Below, piece after piece: positions 35,496 to 45,833 of a stretch of DNA of 64,000 nt. The notes beneath the pieces are model-generated. The model was given only the letters and a program-made list of their open reading frames with translations. It had not been told where the DNA came from and did no database searches. Source of the stretch: Cryptomeria japonica (Eukaryota > Streptophyta > Pinopsida > Cupressales > Cupressaceae); contig NC_081405.1 of assembly GCF_030272615.1 (NCBI RefSeq), positions 159,176,317 through 159,240,316 on the forward strand, written 5' to 3'. The first letter of the stretch is position 1; the number at the start of each line of letters is the position of its first letter. The translations under genes and the position numbers were made by a program.

Positions 35496-37413
35496 TGTAA
35501 TATTCCCACTAATTTTTTCGGTTTTTGAGCACAACAAATATTACAATGCACCCATTAAAGTTAGGAAATATAATCACAATACTATTGAAAGTAACCCTTC
35601 CACTTTCTGATCACCAAGAGCCCAATGTGGGAAGGTGAGAGCATACGGTGATAAGGGGTTTGTTAGCTCACTAATCCGCTGGAAATTACAATGCAAATAC
35701 AATACTGGGCGGCAAGCCAGCCCCTTCCACTTTTCAGCGGGATGAAGAACAGGAACTTGGCGGTAAACCAGCCAAGGTAACAAGAGCATAACATAACCAA
35801 ATCACTCTACCGCTTATGCAGCGAGAGGACTTTTACATAAAACTATCACTCAACCGTATATTTCAGCGGGAGGACAATATCACTCAACCACTTGCTCTGT
35901 GGGAGGACAAAGCTGAATTACAAGACATACAGGCGGCTAAGCCATCCTCTTCCACTTGTTCAACGGGAAATGCAACATAGAATGAATTGGTCAATACTAC
36001 TGAAGCAATTCTTACAAAGATAGAGATGTGAGCGAAGATAGAATGAAGTACATATCTCAAGAATTCAATAACACATTCTCACCACAAACACTACTTGCTG
36101 TTTTGAAATTAGAGACAATGAAACGTAGAACCAGCCATCCCAAAAACCACTAAAATGCTTGTAACTCTCTCAAAACTGAATGGAACCATGCCAAACCAAA
36201 TGCAAATGAAGCGTACAACGTAAACAATCAAATCAATACCTTGAAACTACGACTGGAAAGAAGCAACTATGATGCATGCAACCCAAGGCAATTCTGGAAA
36301 TGGCGTTTTGGCTGAATATTTCGATTTGCAACTATAAATTGGAGAGTTCTCCAAATGCCACACCAATGTAGGAGAATTATTGTCTCTCCAATATGCTTCC
36401 AATGAGCCCTCACCCAAAAGGATGCACTCAACACGCAAATAGGTACGAGCAAAATACACTTCCAGCCAACACACACCAGCAACACCAAAAAAATGCAGCA
36501 GCACACAACTCTTCACCAACACACCCAAAAATCACCAAATAGCTCACAACTTCGAACCACAGCTAGGAGTGATGTCTCACACTTGAAACCGGAAGGAAAG
36601 ATCTAGGAGGTATTCACCCTCGAAGAAGTCTGGAGTCATTCCGACAGCATAACAATATATTTTCTTTGGATACCAAATGAGGAGCCAGTCACCTGTTTAT
36701 ATAGCTTTTCAAGTTTGGAATTCAAATGAAATTGCCTCCAAAGTCTCCTCATTCAAATTGCATTTCATTTCATGTGGTGGACCCAAGAATGGCGCTCACT
36801 TCCCAAGTCCAAAAATCGCGCCTAGGAAGAAGACCACGATTTTGGCATGATATAACTTTGAAGTATATTGAAAATAAAGTCTCCTTATAACCATCAAATA
36901 ATTCGCCCAGGCAAGACTTAGGAAAAATATCAATTTTTTGCACAATTCCCCATAACATCAATCAGTTATAAAATAATTAAATAATAACCTTAGGATAAGG
37001 AATAATATTTAATTAAATCGCTTATAACTCCAGTACTGATTATCAACAAAATCCAGATGAGGCTGAGCAATGAGGATCATTGAACTGTGCTGGATCAGGA
37101 CCAAATACACGACTGCCAAAAATAGAATACCCAAACTGCCACTTACTAAAAATAGTAAGTCATAAAATAATGCTCCGAAAATCATGATCTTCGCAACCAG
37201 AGAAAGAGCTTGGCGAGCTTAGCAACACAACACCATCTTGATGGCCAAACCCTGACTTACTAAAGATAGTAAGTTCACAATCCATCCCTGACAAGCTTGC
37301 TCGGAACTCCAAAGAACTTGGAAACCCTAATTCACCTTTCCATACAGCCTACGGGTCTCCGGAATAGGCCAATGGACCACTGAATGCATCGTCATAAGGA
37401 AGGGGACATTACA
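35496..37413 (-). mobile_element. Solo LTR (inner), same family
   Basis: On the minus strand it runs from TGTAATGTCCCCTTCC (37413) to GGGAATATTACA (35496), 1.92 kb. It is flanked by accac (35491-35495) and actac (37414-37418), a 5-bp target duplication with one change. It is alignable with the outer copy: for example 'cttccactttctgatcacc' occurs in both, near 34747 and 35596. Confidence 0.85.
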
Positions 37414-38665
37414 ACTACTGCAACTCAGGTCAAATCATCACTGCACGCTTTCCAATACACTCCAACATGGTACGACCTGGGAAGTAGGGCGATTTTCTCT
37501 AGAAAATCCATATCAACTCCAAAACCCATGCAACTTAGCAAAATGAATCGCCTAACACAAAGGAAGACATAGGAAAGATACCCAGAAGCGGCGACTGGAC
37601 TCCCAGAAACTTATGAATGATTTTCACGATCAGCTCTATACCAAACAACAAACTCTAGCACTAAAAACAACACTCCAAAATTCAAAAGCATCAAATAACT
37701 TCATCTTCCTTAAGCTCAATCTGCTCCTCTAAGTGAGAAACAGTCACAATATTCAGCTAGGGGCTATCTTTCAAGCTCGAAATTGAAGGAGACTAGGAGT
37801 TAAGCATCCCTCGAAGCAAAGTCTGGAATGATTTCAGCAGCACTTCGTTGTGATAAGCAATAGATAGTCTCAAATGAAGGCCAAGGCACTTATTTATAAC
37901 CTTCTCCCAAATCGAACTTCCTTTTCCCTCCAATGTGGGATTAAACAATGACATTCAAATTCACTTTAATTTGCATTTCATTTCATCCCTTTCACCAAGT
38001 CGTCCCATTTTGCCTAGACAAGACACTTTATTAAAATGCAAATAACACATAATGTGAGCACCCAACATATAATTGAGAAAATGACTTTAATAGAACTTAA
38101 ACAATCCTTTTAATAAATCTTCATATTGCCTTAAGTTATAATCCAACTTTAAACAACATTTTCCAACAAATCGACCCCCTCAAGGCAGCAAATATACTTC
38201 ATAAAAATATCAATAAAGTGTGTTATGGCGTCCAAGGTAATAAAGTGAATTATTTCATAAAATTAACTTATTTTTTTCTAAGGCGCCCATCATGCCTTAT
38301 AAATAATTCACTTATAAAATATTTTTCCTCAACCATGAAGTTGCGCAACATAAGCTCAGACTTGCCAAAATAGCTCTAAAAATACTGGAAGACCAACTTC
38401 TCAAATTGACCTGCCAGTAATATCCATCTGAACTGACCTGCTAAAACCCTGCTAAAAATAGCACTTACTAAAAATATAATACTGCTAAAAATAGTAAGTG
38501 TGTCCAAATGCATTTTAACCACATTTTGAGCAGCCGTCACAACTTACTAAAAATAGTAAGTCCGGAAAAGTATCTGGATTCGTTTGCATGTGACACCATC
38601 ACGAGGCTCTCTGAAAACCCAGAAAAATAAGCTGTCCTCGCCCCCACTTACTAAAAATAGTAAGT
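37141..38665. repeat. Dispersed small palindromes ACTTACTAAAAATAGTAAGT
   Basis: Five copies at 37141-37160, 37255-37274, 38463-38499 (with an inserted middle), 38542-38561 and 38646-38665. The arms ACTTACTA and TAGTAAGT are exact complements around four A-rich bases. They lie in the first ~430 bases (element sense) of both nested LTRs, next to the TGTAATGTCCCC start. Confidence 0.85.
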
Positions 38666-41283
38666 TTAGAAAAGTCCTCAGATTTAGTTGCATGTCACAC
38701 CATTGCGAAGCTCTCTCAAAACCCAAAAGGAATCCAAAATCAGAACTGTGAAATTCCAACATGCAAGCCACCAAAAATGCCAAAACATCCTCCTAGAAAA
38801 TAGGAAACCCTAATTCCGCCTCTAATTGATCAACGGGTCTCGGAATTGGCCAATAGTCCCCAAAACAAATTAGAGTGGAAAAGGGGACATTACATATTCA
38901 TTGGTCCACATACATCAACATGAACCAACTGTAGTACCTTTGAGGTTCGTCATGAGTCACCATCCTTGAATGGTGTCTTTTGCTGCTTCCTAGTCCGACA
39001 AGCTCCACAAACTCACTGATTTTGAGTTTGAATCTCAGGTAGGCCATGAACAAAATTTTCCTGAACAAGCTGAGCAAGATAATGAATGTTTAGGTGGTCG
39101 TACTGTTGATGCCAGAGACTATTGATTAAAGATGATTTAGCTGCAAAAGCATACTCCAAAGAATCACCCGTATCCACAAGTCTGTATAGACCATGATCCT
39201 TGATGCCAATAGCCATAGTAGTGCGAGTCGCACAATCAACAATTGAACACTTGTGTGAATTGAATACCACATCAAGCTAATGAGAGTGCCTCGTAATCTG
39301 CCTCACTGAGAGAAGGTTTAGTTCCATGCCAAGAACGTAGCATACATTGAGGAAAGTGAGATTCCTCCCTCCAAACTGAATCTGAATGTTGCCCTTGTTG
39401 ACAACAACATACTCTTCACCTCCTCCAAAAATGATTGAATCAGTGAAAGGTGAGATGTCTGTGAATCAATCACGTCGATGAGTTAAGTGTCGAGATGCAC
39501 TGGAGTCTATGTTGCAAGCAAAAGACTTCACATGAATTGCAGGTCTTTTTGCCATGAAAGCATAAAATGCAAGTTCTTTTTTCTCTGAGTGCTTTGCAAC
39601 ATTGGGCTTAGGCTAAGATCCTCCCTGCTTCCACTGTTCGGAAGCCAAACAATTCCAATAGTCCTTTATCAAGTGACCATACTTGTGGCAGTGGTTACGC
39701 TGAACTGTCTTCTTCTTTGAGCTATCCTGAGATTGACTAGTGCCTTTTTGCTAAGAGGATTCAGATTTGCCTTTTTCCTTGTGAAAGGATTTGGCTGTGA
39801 AGGCTTGTTCTGAGGAGGACGAAGTGGCATTGCTATCAAATTGTTGTTTCCAACGATCTTGCTGCAGAAGTTTGGTGCACAATTTTGGAAATTTCAAGTC
39901 AACATTCGTTGAAGTAATGTTGAGCGTTTCTATGAAGTGCTCATAGGATTTAGGTAGAATCTTCAGGGTGACGACTACCATATCCTCTTCCTCCATTTAC
40001 TGACCAATTGCTTCTAGCTGATCTCGAATGTCCTTAATCTTCATCAGATGCTCCTGTAAGGACATATGCTCATCCATCATGATAGAAAATAGCTGGTTCT
40101 TCAGGAAGAATGCATGGCTCTTGTTTGATGTCTCATGGAGATCCTTCGAAATAGTCTAGATCTCTGCAACCGTCTTACTAGATGGCACTTGAGGCAGTTG
40201 ATCATCAGCAACCGAAAGTTTGATAAGCATGACCGCTTCCCGGTTGCGCTCGTCAAACTTAGCCGAATCTTGTCCAGTTGTGGTAGGATGAGTCTCTTTA
40301 CCCAAAACGAGATCATCGAGGCAATGATATTCAAAGGTCGTCATCATTTGCTGCTTCCATGTGTTGTAATTTTTGCTGTTAAATCCCTAACTGCCTTCCA
40401 ACATTATGTTGGTCAAAGACGCCATCTTGCACATGTTTCGAGACATGGAAAAATGAGATTAAGAGTACAGGTGAAAAACTGATTTCGGAAGAGCATGGAA
40501 CCCGAGACAGATCCCAATGAAAAAATCGAGGCAGATTCAAGTACAGATTTCGAGATTGAAATAAGTACGACTGACACAAATCCCAATGCACAGATTTTTG
40601 ACAAACCCAAAAAATTTCAACGATGACCCATAATAGTATGAGAAAAACCCACAAGGAATCTACAATTGAAAATTAATTCCAACAAAAAATCAAATGGTTT
40701 TCTGCAAAACCCTAGTTGGTAGAAAGCAAATCATGTTTTTATGAAAAAAATGTGCCTTGGCCTAGCCGTCGTTGAAAAAATTCAGAGGGTTTGAAAACCC
40801 TAAGCGGCACACACAGGCACGAGTATGAATCGCGAGTAGGGAGAAGAGGTTGTTGCGTGAAGAAAACTTTGCAAATCCCGTCGCTAAATTGAAAAACTCG
40901 ATGACGCACAAGAAAACAGAGGGAGGTCGTTGGAAGATTTCATTGCGAAATTAGAAATTGTGCAAAATACAAACCTGACACCGAATAAACACAGGAGGTT
41001 GCGAAAAATCTTGGACAAAAAAACACGACAAAATCCGCAAAAAAGAAAACGACGTCATCGCAGAAGAATCCCGATGCCCAGAAAATCCGTAGAAACAGGA
41101 CAAAATTTGATGTAGGACAGTTGCGTGCAAAAGGAAAATCATGGATGCAAAATGTAGAGAAAAAAATCGCTAAAACTAGAGACCACGAGCCCAGAAAAAA
41201 AAGTTTTCCAAAAACTAAAAAAATTCTTTTGAAATTTAAAAAAACTATTTTTTTTCTTTTTTTTCTTTCCTGCTCTAATACCA

Positions 41284-41460
41284 TGTTTTGGTAAAAAATT
41301 GAATGAATCAAATGAAATGATCAAATGATCATTTAAAGAATTACAAAGACAATGTTTCTATAAACAATTGTAAACAAAAGAACAATAGAAACTAATTAAT
41401 ATGTACATTATATTACATTATTGACCATTAATAATAAATAATAAAGATGTTATTCTAATA
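41284..41460 (-). repeat. Copia1 5' LTR
   Basis: 177 bp, alignable end to end with 31909-32081, with several substitutions and small indels. The tRNA primer site lies at 41272-41283. Confidence 0.9.
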
Positions 41461-41465
41461 AAATA

Positions 41466-41980
41466 CATATTACTTAGAACTTAAAGTGGGCCTTAGAATC
41501 TTCCTTTCTAATCTATATTATAAGATTTGATTGATTGTTTTCCTGATGATGGATCACTGATCTAAAATGTTGATATAAAATATACACAGTTGATTCGAGA
41601 AACAATATTTTGAATTCATTTAAAGGTTAATCTGCACAAAATTGAAAACAATTGGATTTTATCAGAATTTTACTATTAGTGCATTGCAAAACATTCCATT
41701 GCAGGCTTACTTGGGAGGTATTTTCCCAATGATGAATACACAAACCAACACACCCACCAGAAAAAGAAATTTTTTTTCATGACATCTGCAATGCCTCCCT
41801 TAATCTCTTTTAATTTATCATTTTCTTGTCTTTCCATATACAAGGAAGTACCGCATCGTTGCCCTTATGATGCTTTCTAAAGGGCAAATAAGTTGTAATT
41901 AATCCTAGTACAAAAATCATGCGTGGATCTTTTCAAATATTAGAATAACATGATTGTTTTTTCTCGTCTTGTTTCTACAT
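41466..41980. other. Intron sequence between the two Copia elements
   Basis: AT-rich host intron sequence, no gene or repeat recognised. It includes the sites used by both Copia insertions. Confidence 0.5.
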
Positions 41981-41985
41981 GTTTA

Positions 41986-42704
41986 TGTTAATGCATGATA
42001 GCCTCAGTAAGATAAATGATTGAATGAGAGATAAATGAAGTCTCTCATTCAATCATCTATCTTATCGATAGACTATGATAAAGACTTCAAGTTATCGTTC
42101 CTTCATTTGATGATTATTCTTCTACTTATATATATACAACCTTACTTGCATATTCCGATCAATATCGGATTCTTAAACCAATGCTTAACTACCGATAATT
42201 ATCTATTGTAAATCTTATAGCATAGAATACCGATTGGTATCGGTTTACATTGTAAATCGTATGCACACCGATTAGTATCGGTCAAACATGTTAACTGTGT
42301 GAACACCGATTGTTATCGGGTTTTAGTTTATGCACACACACCGATTAGTATCGGTTGACTTGTTTATGATAGACACGCCGATTAGTATCGGGTGATTTGC
42401 TAAGTTTTATATATATACCTATTGGTAAATGCGATGATAATTGAAAAGGTGCGATCAAGTAATATCTTGATCGGTCATGTCCAATAGACATGACCGGTCA
42501 AGGTATTGCTTGATCCTCCTTGCAGACATATATATCAATCGGTATTTGTGAGAAGGACATCGAAATTGATAAATGCTCTTTCTCCATCTGCAACATACCA
42601 GACAATAATCAGATTTATTATGTTAAGATTTAACACATACTTGAAAGAAAAGATAACCTTGAATCTAACTTGCATCTTGAATTGAAAATTGAATAACATT
42701 TACA
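41986..42704 (+). repeat. Copia2 5' LTR, with internal palindromes
   Basis: 719 bp. Near its start, 42008-42063 forms an inverted repeat (AAGATAAATGATTGAATGAG against its near-complement). The palindrome CCGATTAGTATCGG and variants (CCGATTGGTATCGG, CCGATTGTTATCGG) occur at least five times between 42225 and 42392. A ~28-bp stem (GATCAAGTAATATCTTGAT against its near-complement) lies at 42454-42513. All are repeated, slightly changed, in the 3' LTR. Confidence 0.92.
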
Positions 42705-42720
42705 TGGTATTAGAGCCAGG
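42705..42720 (+). promoter_or_regulatory. Copia2 primer-binding site
   Basis: TGGTATTAGAGCCAGG directly follows the 5' LTR and fits the 3' end of initiator Met tRNA, the usual Copia primer. Confidence 0.85.
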
Positions 42721-43183
42721 TTAAATCGAACCTGAGGCTATGTTGTGACCATTTCACACATCGCCCCATTTAAATGGGGATCCCCTCTTTTTGCTCGTTT
42801 TTCGCTCGCCTTTCGCTTTGCTTTTTAGGGTTTTGGTAGTTTGTCAGTTGTCTGGATTAGGGTCAAGCCTTAGGGTTTCCGTTACTGTGTTTTTAGGCCA
42901 GAGTCCAGTTAGTCTTGAGAGCTTTTTTGAGCTTCCTTTCGTAGGATGCAATTTTGAATGAAATGAATTCGCCAGAGGCTAAGTGAGTTGGTCTATTTTT
43001 AATTGGTATTTTGAATGAATTTGTCTAAGTGTTGATGATGAAATTGTGAATTTTGTCCAATTGAGTGATTTTTGACCAAATTTTGAGTTTTTTGATATTT
43101 GATCTCGGGCATTGGAAATGATTTGTTTTTGCCTTGTGAAGTGATTAAACTTGTGAAAACATGATATTTTGGCCTGTAGGAGC

Positions 43184-44945
43184 AAAATTGCTCCTGTCCC
43201 TCAGTGAAGGACCGGAGATCGTTTTCAAAAATCTTACTGTCTCTGCAGGATCAAGATGATTTTTTGATTGGAAGTAATAAAGGAAGGCATGATCTTTTTG
43301 TTGAATATAATTTGAAGAATTTCATGAGCACGGAAATGCCCCAGGAGCAAAATCGCTCCTGTCCCTCAGTGAAGGACCGGAGCTCAAAATCAAACATTGC
43401 CTTGTCCTTGCAGGATTTGAACAACTTGACGATTTGAAGAGATCAAAGGAGATGTGTTTTATCAATTGAATATAACTTGAAGTGTCTTCGTGAAGGAAAA
43501 TGGACCAAAAATGTAAAATCGCTCCTGTCCCTGAGCCAGGGACCAGGGCGAAATTCAGTGTAGCTCCTGTCCCTCAGTCAGGGACCAGAGCGAAATTCTT
43601 CATAAGGCAAAATTCAGGCAAAAGCAAGCAAGTTTTAAGTTTGAAGGCAAGAAAGGAGGGTGAAACGAATTCGTTGAAGACAAATTGAAGATTGCAAGAT
43701 GCTTGATGAACTCCAAATTGGCCTAGGCACTCCTGTCCCTCAGTCAGGGACCAGAGTGATTTTTGCCTTAGGTCAATTTCCTGCCAAGTTTGAATGAATT
43801 CCAAGCCATGGATGAATGAAAGGATGCACTACAAGACCGTTGAAGATAAAATTAGAAGTTGGCAAAATGTGATGGAGCCTACAAGTCCAAGTTTGCTCCT
43901 GTCCCTCAGCCAGGGACCAGGGCGATATGTTAGTTATGTTGCCTTTCCTCCAAGTTCAAACCACTCCAAGTCAAGGTGAAAGGTGGAAAGGACGTTTTGA
44001 AGCGTCTCAATGAAGAACGAAGTATCAAAGGTCGCCAATATTGAAAGAATTACACCAAATGTCCCAGTTCGCTCCCGTCCCTCAGTCAGGGACCAGAGCG
44101 AAAGTGTTCAAATGAGGCCAAATTTGGATTGCTATCCACATTTTGAATATTCGAAGGGGAGTGAGGAACATCGTTTTGCACTTTGAAGACAATTACAAGT
44201 TAAGATGATGGAAAATTTTCATTATAAACCCAAATTCGCTCCTGTCCCTCAGTCAGGGACCAGAGCGAAATTCCTAGGAGGGCCTAAGTTTTGAAGGGTT
44301 ATCAAGTTTCAAGTGGCTAAGAGGGATCAAGGGACCTCATTCTACATTATGAAAGTAATTGCAAGTTGATGGAAGCGAGGACGAGCCCAAAACATTGAAG
44401 ATCGCTCCTGTCCCTCAGTCAGGGACCAGGGCGATATTTACCATATCACTCAAATCCTTCAAAATTCATGCCAAGTCAAGGTTTTGCGAGGTTGCAAAGT
44501 ATCTAAGGTGTCTTAAGAAGATGATATGCAAAGAAATCAAACGTCAAAAAGGTGATCAATTGAGCCAAGGAGACAACATCGCTCCTGTCCCTCATCAAGG
44601 GACCAGGGCGATAATCTATTTAAGCATCAAAGTGCCTTGTAAAAGCCAAGTGAAGTAAAGGTGGAATGAAGAAACAACGTTCTTGTTTGCCTTATGATAA
44701 AGATTGGTGATCGAACAAGCAAGATCAAGGAGAAAACACCTAGATCGCTCCTGTCCCTCTCCAAGGGACCAGGGCGATATCACCTCAGGAGGCATTCATT
44801 TACAAAGTCAAGTCACTCAAGTTTGAAATCCCTTGCAAATACGCCAGTTTCAACGTGGAGATGGAGGTTTTAACGTAAAAGGCACAAGAATCAAGATCAA
44901 AATGGTAATTCGCTCCTGTCCCTTAGTCAGGGACTAGGGCGATTA
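43184..44945 (+). repeat. Array of 12 spaced hairpins (unit Z)
   Basis: The stem base GCTCC (or its variant) starts at 43190, 43355, 43521, 43563, 43729, 43895, 44071, 44238, 44404, 44581, 44747 and 44912. Apart from one 42-base step, the distances are 165-177 and seven of them are 165-166. Consensus arms are AATTCGCTC and GAGCGAAATT outside and GTCCCT and AGGGAC inside, separated by the same small internal loop (CT opposite CA) as in unit Y. The ~125 bases between hairpins are barely similar to one another. Confidence 0.92.
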
Positions 44946-45276
44946 TGGTTTGTGTCCTTACCTTTTCCAATTTTGGCGCTAAACATTTTTTGAATTTTTT
45001 ATTAAATGCTAAAAATCGATAAATTGGAATATTAATTGATAGCATTTAAAAATTGCGCTTGGACATTAATTAATTGATTTTTGTCTTTTAAAAATCGAGT
45101 TTATTAATTTAAAACGAAGGCAACAATTGATTAATTATTAATTAAAAATCAAATTAAGCATTTGGGATTTTAATTCCTTTATTTATAAAAGTCGGCCTTT
45201 GTTATTTATTTAAAAATCGTTTTAAATTGCCTCATTTTGTAAAAGTCGGCCTAGAGGTGAATATGAGGTGAGCGCT

Positions 45277-45284
45277 TATAAAGG
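45277..45284 (+). promoter_or_regulatory. TATA box upstream of the unit Z ORF
   Basis: GCGCTTATAAAGGGAGG, a good plant TATA box 550 bases before the likely start codon and 330 bases after the last hairpin. A leader intron is possible: donor-like AAAG-GTATGG near 45630 and acceptor TTGTGTAG ending 45831, directly before GTATGGCG. Confidence 0.5.
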
Positions 45285-45833
45285 GAGGGTGAAAATTTTC
45301 ATTTTCACATTATCATTTTATCATCTTGCATGCAATTTGGAGTATACAAAAGAGGTGCGAAATTATCATTCAAGAAGAGGTGCGAATTATGTTCAAGGTG
45401 CGAGCTTTATCAAAAGGAAGGCGCAAGCATTATTGAAAAAGTGTGCGAACCTTAGTTTCAAATTGAGCGAACTTGCCAAAGACATTGAAGATCACGTCAA
45501 AGACATCCCCAAGGGTGGCGAAGTTGATAGGAAGGACGTTCGCTTGAAGATCACGTGGAAAAGGCTTCAAACTTTAATTTTGCCTAGGCAAATTCCTTGT
45601 TTTGCATTTTAGTGTTAGCCCTCAAGAAAGGTATGGCGAAGATCCTTGTTTTAATTTTGAATTTTGTTGATCGTCATAGCTTCAAATTTTGAATTTTGAA
45701 ATTTTGAATTCCAGTAGCTCAATCCTTTTTAGGAAATGATAACTCTAGGACTTATCATCAAGTTTCCTAAAATTAATCTAATCTATGATATACATTGCAA
45801 AATCTAGTACTTATTATGAAATGTTGTGTAGGT

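Larger units (their letters stand above)
34643..38894 (-). mobile_element. Solo LTR (outer), TGTAATGTCCCC family, itself interrupted
   Basis: Minus-strand LTR starting TGTAATGTCCCCTTTTCC at 38894. Its other end (34643) is mutated from the expected GGGAATATTACA. It is flanked by a 5-bp duplication tattc (34638-34642 and 38895-38899) and splits the Copia1 integrase between HVDVCGPMN and the DDFSHKM part. A second LTR of the same family sits inside it at 35496-37413. Without that copy it is about 2.3 kb. It contains no coding sequence or paired LTR. Confidence 0.85.
32108..40347 (-). pseudogene. Copia1 gag-pol polyprotein, decayed
   Basis: Read on the minus strand. Gag runs 40347-39600, with a degenerate zinc knuckle (CHKYGHLIKDYW). 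The protease block DSSASRHLTHRRD is near 39500. The integrase zinc region (WHQQYDHLN, about 39080) and core (FVDDFSHKMWVYFL; RLDNGGQF; YTPQQNGVVE) follow. The reverse transcriptase has [30 protein letters not shown] and YVDDLIIIG, then RNase H with YYDNQGVLKLAKN and KHVELHCHFIR. The integrase is split at 38894/34643 by a nested solo LTR. More than ten stops, mainly TAG, and frameshifts make it inactive. Confidence 0.88.
31909..41460 (-). mobile_element. Ty1/Copia retrotransposon (Copia1), old, with nested solo LTRs
   Basis: A full-length element on the minus strand, with LTRs at 41284-41460 (5') and 31909-32081 (3') and a 5-bp target duplication aaata at 31904-31908 and 41461-41465. The LTRs are only ~175 bp and clearly diverged. 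In element sense they run from TATTAGAATA to ACCAAAACA, a TA...CA rather than TG...CA terminus in both copies. A primer-binding site TGGTATTAGAGC (initiator Met tRNA type) follows the 5' LTR, and a polypurine tract TTAAGGGAGGG precedes the 3' LTR. Internal genes follow the order gag, protease, integrase, reverse transcriptase, RNase H, which defines Copia. Confidence 0.92.

Noticed and set aside
41272-41283. tRNA-Met-like sequence
   Set aside because: Only the 12-16 base primer-binding sites of Copia elements (also at 42705 and 56473); no tRNA cloverleaf around them.
45268-45612. 114-codon open frame before the Z ORF
   Set aside because: It overlaps the TATA box and leader, has a composition unlike the main protein and has no counterpart in unit X.
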